Below are positions 1 to 6,002 of a stretch of 13,177 nucleotides of DNA, one piece after another. The notes beneath the pieces are model-generated. The model saw nothing but the letters and a program-made list of their open reading frames with translations, did not search any database and was not told where the DNA came from. This DNA comes from an uncultured Propionibacteriaceae bacterium. GTDB lineage: Bacteria; Actinomycetota; Actinomycetes; Propionibacteriales; Propionibacteriaceae. The stretch is taken from NCBI GenBank assembly GCA_938046585.1, contig CALIWR010000011.1, positions 1-13,177 of the forward strand, written 5' to 3'. Positions within the stretch are counted from its first letter, which is position 1. Each line of letters starts with the position of its first letter. The translations under genes were made by a program, and so were the position numbers.

Positions 1-149
1 AGCGGGCCGGGCTGGTTGGTGCCTAGCAGGGTATGGCCGTTGTTGTGCGGTGATCTTGGGGGCTGGTCTGTGGTCGATGAGGCTGACCGGATGAGGACCG
101 GCCCACGGTTCGATCGGGGAACGGGTCCAGGGCCCTACCCTGGGTCGCG
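1..149. other. Gene-free left edge and upstream region of the kinase operon
   Basis: No convincing coding sequence is visible here. Bases 31-50 match the reverse complement of the 20-bp motif repeated at 2081-2353 at 16 of 20 positions by eye, and are followed by a G-rich stretch as in the repeat. This may be a decayed copy in the opposite orientation, but the similarity is too weak to be sure. The right end holds the kinase promoter. Confidence 0.3.
136..141 (+). promoter_or_regulatory. Candidate -10 box for a leaderless kinase transcript
   Basis: The hexamer TACCCT fits the actinobacterial TAnnnT -10 pattern and lies 8 nt before the kinase ATG at 150. Transcription would then begin at or next to the start codon. 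No good Shine-Dalgarno sequence is seen in the gap (only GGG at 142-144), and no clear -35 box is visible. The same arrangement recurs before the methyltransferase and HSP90-like genes. Confidence 0.5.
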
Positions 150-1376
150 ATGGATCTTGCACAGCCTTTCCACGTGCCCGGCGCCACCAAGGAGGACTGG
201 ATCGCCGACACCACCCTGGCTGCCCTCAGCTTGCTGCTGGGGCTGGTCCCGTACCTGGTCATGGCCTGGTTGTTCGACTCCCGCCAGACCCCACAGACCA
301 TGGTCTGGACCGCGCTTACCTCGCTGGTCGCCGGCGCCGCGATCGTGATCCGGCGCAGCTACCCGCTGCTGTTCATGGGGGCGGCCGCCTTGTCCCTGCT
401 GGCCCAGGTGATCCTGGTGCCGACCCCGACGGTCGCGATCCTCGTAGTGCCGCTGGCCAGCTACACGGTAGCCCGGTTGGTGCCGGGGCTGGCCGCCCGT
501 TCGGTGGTGGTCTGGGGTGCGATCGGCGCGGTACTGGGCCCGATCCGCTGGATCAGCCTGCCCTTCGGTAACACCCCTTCGGCCACCTTCGCCGCGATCC
601 TGGCCGCCGGGGCCTGCGTCGGCCTGGTGGTCACCCCGTACGCGATGGGTCGCCGGGCCCGCGACATCGCCGCAGCCCGAGACGCCCTGCTGGAGGCCGA
701 GGCCGAACGGTACCGGATTCTGCTGTCAGAACGTGAACACCAGGCCCGGGCCACGGAGGCCAACATCCGCAACCAGATCGCCCGCGAACTACACGACATC
801 GTGGCTCATTCACTCTCGGTGATCGTGGTCCAAGCCGAGGGTGGGCGGCGGCTGGCGACCAAGCAGCCGGAGGCGGCCAGTGAGACCCTGGCCACGATCG
901 CTACCGCCGGGCGGGAGGCGCTGAGCGAGATGCGCCGGATCGTCGCCGTCCTACGGGAGGGCGACGAGCCGACCGAATATGCCCCCTCCCCAGGACTGCT
1001 GGACATTCCCGCCATGGTTGCGAAAACCGGCGCCCGGTTGGTGGTCCGAGGCGAAGCCCCGACGGTCGTGGCCGGGCTTGGGCTGACCGCGTACCGAGTC
1101 GTCCAGGAGGCCCTCACCAATGTGCTCAAGCATGCCGGCCCGGACGCCGATCCGGTGGTCACACTCGACTACACCGATCAGATCGAGATTGACGTGTCCG
1201 ACAGCGGAATCGGTGCGAAGGCGTCCTGCGACGGCCGAGGGCATGGGCTCCAGGGCATGTCGGAGCGGGTCGGTTCGCACGGCGGCCGGCTCGAGGCCGG
1301 ACCCCAAGAGCCGGGCTACCGGGTTCGCGCGTGGCTGCCGATCCAGGTCCCCGAACCAGGGACAATCTCCTTGTGA
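150..1376 (+). CDS. Membrane sensor histidine kinase (HisKA_3/DesK-NarX type)
   Basis: This 408-aa protein should autophosphorylate on a histidine in response to an unknown signal and pass the phosphate to the regulator encoded next. About six hydrophobic segments lie within residues 21-166 and form the membrane sensor. They are followed by a charged helix, likely coiled coil (168-205), and the HisKA_3 dimerisation segment with the ELHDIVAH box, where His215 is the phosphoacceptor. The HATPase region shows an N-box (QEALTNVLKH, Asn324), a G1 box (DSGIG, 351-355) and a glycine-rich G2 loop (362-370). All catalytic motifs look intact. There is no recognisable extracytoplasmic ligand domain, so the stimulus cannot be told; in such kinases it is often membrane or envelope state. 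The ATG at 150 was chosen because translation from it begins just before the first membrane helix and it sits 8 nt after a -10 box. Confidence 0.93.
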   Translation: MDLAQPFHVPGATKEDWIADTTLAALSLLLGLVPYLVMAWLFDSRQTPQTMVWTALTSLVAGAAIVIRRSYPLLFMGAAALSLLAQVILVPTPTVAILVVPLASYTVARLVPGLAARSVVVWGAIGAVLGPIRWISLPFGNTPSATFAAILAAGACVGLVVTPYAMGRRARDIAAARDALLEAEAERYRILLSEREHQARATEANIRNQIARELHDIVAHSLSVIVVQAEGGRRLATKQPEAASETLATIATAGREALSEMRRIVAVLREGDEPTEYAPSPGLLDIPAMVAKTGARLVVRGEAPTVVAGLGLTAYRVVQEALTNVLKHAGPDADPVVTLDYTDQIEIDVSDSGIGAKASCDGRGHGLQGMSERVGSHGGRLEAGPQEPGYRVRAWLPIQVPEPGTISL

Positions 1377-2038
1377 CCGTGATCCGTGTGCTCCTGGTGG
1401 ACGACCAGGCCCTGGTCCGTAGCGGTTTCCGGATGCTGATCCAGTCCGAGGATGACATGCAGGTCGTCGCCGAGGCTGATGACGGCGCCCAGGCGTTGGC
1501 TGCGCTGGCCCGTACCCCCGCCGATGTGGTGTTGATGGACATTCGGATGCCGGTCATGGACGGGGTCGAAGCCACCCGCCGAATCGTGGCCTCCGGCTGC
1601 GGTAGTCGGGTGCTCGTACTGACCACCTTCGATGTCGACGAATACGTGTACGCGGCGCTACGCGCCGGGGCCAGCGGCTTCCTGCTGAAGGACGCCCGCC
1701 CCGAGGACCTGCTGTCCGCGATCCGCAGCGTTGCCGCCGGGGACGCAGTGGTCGCCCCCAGCGCCACCCGTCGGCTGCTGGAACACGTGATGCCGATCCT
1801 GCCGACCGGCGCCACACCCGCCGACGACCGGCTGGACGTTCTCACCGACCGGGAACGGGAGGTGCTGGTCGAGATCGCCAAGGGCGCCACCAATGCCGAG
1901 ATCTCCGCCACCTTGTACATGGCCGAGGGCACCGTGAAGACTCACATCGGACGGCTGCTCGCCAAGCTGAGCGCTCGGGACCGGGTCCAGCTGGTGCTGA
2001 TCGCGTACGAGACCGGCCTGGCCTCGCGTCCGTCCTGA
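1373..2038 (+). CDS. NarL/LuxR-family response regulator
   Basis: This 221-aa DNA-binding regulator is the likely partner of the upstream kinase. The receiver domain (about 3-120) has the acidic pair Asp10/Asp11, phosphoacceptor Asp56 in LMDIRMP, Thr84/Thr85 and Lys106. A linker leads to a C-terminal LuxR-type helix-turn-helix (about 153-215) with the typical LTDREREVL and GTVKTHIGRLLAKL signatures. The GTG start at 1373 overlaps the kinase TGA (GTGA), which suggests translational coupling, and AGGGA at 1358-1362 could be a weak ribosome site. A second in-frame GTG at 1379 would give the also typical MIRVLLVDDQ start and cannot be excluded. An upstream ATG at 1331 is in frame but lies inside the kinase and adds residues unlike a receiver domain. 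Target genes are unknown. Confidence 0.93.
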   Translation: MTVIRVLLVDDQALVRSGFRMLIQSEDDMQVVAEADDGAQALAALARTPADVVLMDIRMPVMDGVEATRRIVASGCGSRVLVLTTFDVDEYVYAALRAGASGFLLKDARPEDLLSAIRSVAAGDAVVAPSATRRLLEHVMPILPTGATPADDRLDVLTDREREVLVEIAKGATNAEISATLYMAEGTVKTHIGRLLAKLSARDRVQLVLIAYETGLASRPS

Positions 2039-2080
2039 CTGGTCCTCTTCAGGCCGAGCCCGGATCAGCGGGCCCCACTC

Positions 2081-2157
2081 CCGCACGGCAGCGGACAGAT
2101 ATCGAGCCGAGCGAGGGACCCCCGCCGAGACAGCCCCCCGCACGGCAGCGGACAGAC
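2081..2157 (+). repeat. 77-bp repeat, copy A
   Basis: The unit begins and ends with a 20-bp motif (2081-2100 and 2138-2157, core GCAGCGGACAGA) spaced 57 bp start to start. The intervening bases, with CGAGCCGAGCGAGGGAC and a C-rich run, are nearly identical in copy B. The middle is an imperfect palindrome around GGGACCC. Because the material between the motifs is conserved too, this is one repeated element and not a repeat-spacer array. It may belong to an interspersed genomic family; I cannot test that here. Confidence 0.85.
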
Positions 2158-2276
2158 ACGGGATCGCGCAACGCCTGGGACTGCCGGGATGGCCGGGAAC
2201 GGCCGAGGCCGCGATCGTGGCCGCCGAAATCAGAGCCCGGGTGTACATCTGCCACGTCTTCACTGCCCAGCAGCCC

Positions 2277-2353
2277 CCGCATAGCAGCGGACAGACATCG
2301 AGCCGAGCGAGGGACCCCCCGCCGAGACAGCCCCCGCACAGCAGCGGACAGAC
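2277..2353 (+). repeat. 77-bp repeat, copy B
   Basis: This is the second copy in the same orientation as copy A and has the same length. Its flanking 20-bp motifs are at 2277-2296 and 2334-2353. It differs by a few substitutions (for example ATAG or ACAG where copy A has ACGG) and by one base moved between two C runs. The exact 57-bp motif spacing is kept, which suggests the whole unit was copied or is maintained as a unit. Confidence 0.85.
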
Positions 2354-2451
2354 ATCGACTACGGCTGACAGGATCGGGCCGATTCGGGGTAGCTGGCCCG
2401 TTATTGTGCTGGTTGCCGGCCACCGTCGTCCTGCTGCTCTGAGGCTCGTGC

Positions 2452-2457
2452 TAGCGT
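2452..2457 (+). promoter_or_regulatory. Candidate -10 box for a leaderless methyltransferase transcript
   Basis: TAGCGT matches the TAnnnT pattern and lies 8 nt before the GTG at 2466, the same distance as before the kinase gene. No Shine-Dalgarno sequence precedes that GTG. This supports 2466 as both transcription and translation start. Confidence 0.45.
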
Positions 2458-2465
2458 CCAAAGCC

Positions 2466-3110
2466 GTGGCGAGGCTCAGTCGCACATTCCAGGCGATGCA
2501 GGAGCACTGGCACTTCATCCAGCAGGCCCTCTCCGGATACCGGGCGATCGGGGCCGTAGCGCCCAGCGGTCCGCAGCTGGTGTCCGCGATGACCGCCAGG
2601 ATCGACCCGGCCGGCCCCCCGGTACGGGTGCTGGAGGTGGGTGCCGGCACCGGGCCGATGACCCGAGAACTGCTGCGCAAACTCCCCACCGGGAGCCAGC
2701 TAGTGGTGGTCGAACCGAATACTGGTTTCACCGAGCGGCTACGACGGCTCGCCGCCTCCCGGCCTGGGGTCGACACCACCGTGCACGTTTGTCGGCTAGA
2801 CCAGGTCACGTCTCACGCTGAGGGGTACCACCACATCGTCTCTAGCCTGCCGTTTGCGATCTTCCCGCCCGACCAGGTACGCCAGGTCGTGGAGCAGTTG
2901 TTCGGCCAGCTGGTGGCCGGCGGTACCCTCTCGTACTTCGCCTATCGTGGTGCCCGGCTCCGGATCGCTGTCACCCCGCACGGGCCGAGCCGTGACCAGC
3001 AGGAGGCCGTCCAGAGGTACCTGCGCCGATTCCACCGTCAACACCACGGCACCACCCGCTCGGCCTGGGTGAATCTACCCCCCGCGGTGGTCCGTACCGT
3101 GCGGCTCTGA
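2466..3110 (+). CDS. SAM-dependent methyltransferase, phospholipid N-methyltransferase (PmtA)-like
   Basis: From GTG 2466 this is a 214-aa class I methyltransferase. The N-terminal EHWHFIQQALSGYRAIGAVAPS segment (13-34) resembles the start of PmtA-type phospholipid N-methyltransferases, which methylate phosphatidylethanolamine at the membrane. The SAM-binding motif I is VLEVGAGTG (55-63), the acidic residue after strand 2 is Glu83 in VVEPN, and the motif IV region is YHHIVSSLPF (121-130), followed by a GG turn (152-153) and a Tyr/Phe-containing strand (157-160). The substrate is inferred from similarity only; an rRNA-dimethylase-like or small-molecule enzyme is possible. The open frame extends upstream to 2217, but that part translates the DNA repeats and looks non-coding. 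An ATG at 2496 (residue 11) is an alternative start. The 3' end overlaps the converging TPR gene by 36 bases. Confidence 0.8.
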   Translation: MARLSRTFQAMQEHWHFIQQALSGYRAIGAVAPSGPQLVSAMTARIDPAGPPVRVLEVGAGTGPMTRELLRKLPTGSQLVVVEPNTGFTERLRRLAASRPGVDTTVHVCRLDQVTSHAEGYHHIVSSLPFAIFPPDQVRQVVEQLFGQLVAGGTLSYFAYRGARLRIAVTPHGPSRDQQEAVQRYLRRFHRQHHGTTRSAWVNLPPAVVRTVRL

Positions 3111-6002
3111 ACCGCTCCACTTATCCCAGAAGGCGTCTGCCTCGGCCTCCCGGCCAGCGTGGAGCAAGGCCCGGGCGCCCATCCCAGCTAGCTCCTGGAT
3201 GGTGGCCTCCTGGTCGCCCCATTCAGTTAGCCGGGTCAGCAGCGGCTCCAAGACCATCAGCCCGCGGTCGATACGGTCGCCGGCCAGCAGCAGCCGGGCC
3301 CGCAGCAACTGCCCGTTCAGCCCCTCCACCTCCTGGTCGGCGGCCAGGAACTGCTCAGGCGCATCCCCCAGCGCTGCCAGGGCCTCGTCCCACCGCTGCC
3401 CGCTGCCCAGCAGCCGGGCCCGCTGGACCCGCAGTTCCAGCTTGGCCAGGTCGAACCGCCACTGCCCGCAGCGTTCCCGCAAGTCCGGGTCGATCAGGGC
3501 CCGGGCCTCTAGATCCTCGTGAATCCGCTGCGCCTCATCCAGGGCCCGGAAGGCCGCGTCGGGGCCGTCCGCGTCGTACAACGGGCGCGCGATCGCGCGA
3601 CTCATCACCATCCAGGCCGTCGGATGGTCAGCCCGCTGCGCGAGCTCAATCCCCTTGCGGTACAGCCGGACCGCCTCTACCGCATCCACGGTGGTGGCGA
3701 TCTCACCGGCGTCAGCGGCCGTCTCAGCGGCCGGGGCCAGGGCGTCCAGCTCCTCGAATAGGCTCAATGCCCGCTTCAGCAGACCCAGCGCCCGGGTGGG
3801 CTCGTCGAGCGACCCGGCCAGCCTGCCCGCCAGCCGACACAGCATGGCGTACCGGCTCCGAAGCGGACGCTCGTACAGCAAACCGCTCTCCTGGAGTAGG
3901 TCCAGCGTCGCCAGCGCCGACTCGGCCAGCTCGGCCGCTTCCAGGAGCCGCCCCTGCTGCTGCAGCACATCCGCCAGCTGCCCCAGCGCGTCGACCTGGA
4001 ACTCGGGCAGCTGCTCACGTTCGGCCAGCGCCGCCGCCCGCAGCAGGTACGGTTCCGCCGTGGCAGGGTCACCGTCCGTGATCCGTACCCGGCCGCGGCA
4101 GTGCAGCACCATCGCCAGGCTGCTCGGTTCGCCGCAGCTGCGGGCCAACGCTTCCACCGCATCCAGCTCGGCGTCGCGTTCCTCTCGGCGTCCGACCCCG
4201 GCCAGGTACCCGACGCGGTTCAGCCGCAGCCGGATCTGGGTGTCGAGGTACTCACCGGGCTGCAGAACCGCCAACGCCTCGGCGACGTGCTCCTCGTACC
4301 TTTCCATGTCCGGCGGCCCGAAATGACCCATCGCCCAAAACCGGCGTAGCAGCGGCGGCGAATCAGCGGTCACCGGCAGCGCCTGGATCTGACGGGTCAG
4401 CTCAGCCAATTCCTCCTCGTCGGCGCCGGCCTGCAACATCCGCAGCCGGGCCCGGGTCCGCTGGGTGAGGTCACCGACCAGGTCAATGCGGCCCAGTAAC
4501 TCCCGAACCTGCTCCAGGTCACCGAGTCGGCACGCCTGCGACTGTTCGACCAGCAGCGCCTCGGCCTCGTCCCCGGCCCGGCGTAGCAGCGCGGCCGAGC
4601 GGGTCACCAGGGGCGCGGCCTCGGCGATGGTGATCTGACGCCGGCTCCACACCAGCAGGTAGGCCAGGTCACCGAGATCATGCAGCAGCTCCGGGCTGGG
4701 ATCGGCGACCGCCTCCTCCGCTGCGGCCCGGGTCCGCCAGTGATCAGCCACCCGTTCCACATCGGCGTGCACCCCGTACCGCTGCAACTGCTCTACCAAC
4801 GCGTTTAGCTCGGCCGGTGAGGCACTGGCCAAATCCGGCAGGGTAGGCGCCTGCGGCAGCCGGACCGATTCGATCCGGTCGACATCGGTATCGCGGCGGC
4901 TCGGCGGCGCCACCAGCGCCAGCGCGGGCAGCGGCGGCGAGGTCAGTACCCGCTCGATCTGCTGGCTGACCGTCGGGGTCTGGTTGCGCTCGTCGAATCG
5001 GCGCGCCAGCCGGTACGCCCGCTGCCGTAGCCGGTCCCGCACGTCGTCCACCGTGGCATCCGGCGCGACCCCGGTCACGACCGGCATCGTCCCCAGCCCG
5101 TGCTCGGCAGCGGCCGTGTCCAGGAGCCGGGTCGCGGCTGCTGCCAGGCGCATCTCAGTCCAAGGACTGGGCGCCTGGTCCAGATGCGGCAACAGGCCTG
5201 ACACCAGGTCCAGACCCCGCTCGATCGCCCCGGTCCGGGCCAGGATCTCGATCTGGGTGGCCGCCGCGAACAGGAGTTTGCGTTGCCCGGCGGTCAGCCT
5301 CCAGCCTCGCAGATGCGCGGTGGCCGCCTGGTCGGCATGGCCCTGGTGCAGCAGCGGTTCCAGTACGGTGGCCAGGGTCCGGGCCGGTTCGGTGTTGCAG
5401 GTAGGTTCGCCGGCGATCACCGGCACCGCCTCGTCCAGCGCCTCCTGCCACCGGCCGAGTTCGTTGTAGTAGCGGGCCCGAGCGTTGCGTTCGCAGGCGT
5501 CGCAGTCGCTGAGGCGGGTCCGGGCTTCGGCGGTCCAGGCGTCGAATTCGGGCAGCGCGGCCCGGGCGCCGCGAACATGCCAGGCCAGTTCGAAGGCGCA
5601 GTGGTAGACCGGGTGCGGCCCCTCCCCGAGCCGCTGGTACAGCCGTCGCATCCCGTCGAGGCTGTTCTGCAGCTGCGTCAACGGCACCTCGGGGAAGTCG
5701 ATCAGGTCACAGATCACCCACTTGTACTGCCACAGCAGGCGAAACAGCATGTGTTCGTCGAATTGGGCCTCGCCGCGTTCGTACCGCTGCCATACCCAGC
5801 TGAACGGGACAAAGATGTGGCTAGGTGAACCGGACATCGCGTACGCCGAGGTGAGGTCCTGGCGGGCCTGGACCCCTAATTCCCCGGCGCCCAGCTCGTC
5901 GGCCAGGCGGATCGCCTCCTGCAGCGGGGCGATCTGCTGCTCGTACGGCAGCGCGCGGGCCTGCTCGCGGAGAGCAGAAACCTGCTCGGTCCGGTCAACC
6001 AT
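3075..6002 (-). CDS. Large TPR/alpha-helical repeat protein, partner of the HSP90-like ATPase
   Basis: This 975-aa protein is soluble, without signal peptide or membrane helices. It is made almost wholly of helical pairs. TPR-like units are clear in the C-terminal half (about residues 590-960: repeated Ala/Leu/Tyr-rich helices such as AEPYLLRAAALAEREQ and ALGLLKRALSLFEELD). The N-terminal part (about 1-330) is also helical and carries Cys167-x2-Cys170 with Cys202 and then LxPLLxxGxxDxAxxAHLRGWRL, a pattern I recall from actinobacterial TPR proteins. A Pro/Ser-rich linker near 335-395 separates the halves. TPRs bind proteins, so a scaffold or co-chaperone role is inferred; there is no catalytic domain. 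The start overlaps the HSP90-like stop (ATGGTTGA) and has a good GGAGG 5 nt upstream. The pair is therefore one operon with coupled translation. The exact function is unknown. Confidence 0.85.
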   Translation of the reverse strand: MVDRTEQVSALREQARALPYEQQIAPLQEAIRLADELGAGELGVQARQDLTSAYAMSGSPSHIFVPFSWVWQRYERGEAQFDEHMLFRLLWQYKWVICDLIDFPEVPLTQLQNSLDGMRRLYQRLGEGPHPVYHCAFELAWHVRGARAALPEFDAWTAEARTRLSDCDACERNARARYYNELGRWQEALDEAVPVIAGEPTCNTEPARTLATVLEPLLHQGHADQAATAHLRGWRLTAGQRKLLFAAATQIEILARTGAIERGLDLVSGLLPHLDQAPSPWTEMRLAAAATRLLDTAAAEHGLGTMPVVTGVAPDATVDDVRDRLRQRAYRLARRFDERNQTPTVSQQIERVLTSPPLPALALVAPPSRRDTDVDRIESVRLPQAPTLPDLASASPAELNALVEQLQRYGVHADVERVADHWRTRAAAEEAVADPSPELLHDLGDLAYLLVWSRRQITIAEAAPLVTRSAALLRRAGDEAEALLVEQSQACRLGDLEQVRELLGRIDLVGDLTQRTRARLRMLQAGADEEELAELTRQIQALPVTADSPPLLRRFWAMGHFGPPDMERYEEHVAEALAVLQPGEYLDTQIRLRLNRVGYLAGVGRREERDAELDAVEALARSCGEPSSLAMVLHCRGRVRITDGDPATAEPYLLRAAALAEREQLPEFQVDALGQLADVLQQQGRLLEAAELAESALATLDLLQESGLLYERPLRSRYAMLCRLAGRLAGSLDEPTRALGLLKRALSLFEELDALAPAAETAADAGEIATTVDAVEAVRLYRKGIELAQRADHPTAWMVMSRAIARPLYDADGPDAAFRALDEAQRIHEDLEARALIDPDLRERCGQWRFDLAKLELRVQRARLLGSGQRWDEALAALGDAPEQFLAADQEVEGLNGQLLRARLLLAGDRIDRGLMVLEPLLTRLTEWGDQEATIQELAGMGARALLHAGREAEADAFWDKWSGSEPHGTDHRGG

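Larger units (their letters stand above)
2039..2465. other. Gene-free repeat region between regulator and methyltransferase
   Basis: This 427-bp stretch has no convincing gene. It carries two 77-bp repeat copies (2081-2157 and 2277-2353) separated by 119 bp of unrelated sequence. Open frames cross it on both strands, but they translate the repeat into low-complexity Pro/Ser/Gly-rich or Cys/Gly-rich text with no domain. A small stem (2058-2062 with 2069-2073, 6-nt loop) about 20 bp after the regulator stop might act as a weak terminator. The right end holds the methyltransferase promoter. Confidence 0.6.

Noticed and set aside
1331..1372. Upstream ATG start for the response regulator
   Set aside because: It lies well inside the kinase gene and adds residues that do not fit a receiver domain; GTG 1373 overlaps the kinase stop and leads straight into the first strand.
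2081..2353. CRISPR array
   Set aside because: Only four motif copies are present, the sequences between paired motifs are nearly identical instead of unique, and the gap between pairs is 119 bp; no cas gene is present.
1658..2809. Minus-strand open frame of 383 codons across the response regulator, repeats and methyltransferase
   Set aside because: It crosses two genes with clear domains on the other strand and translates the repeats into Cys/Gly-rich text; no domain is seen.
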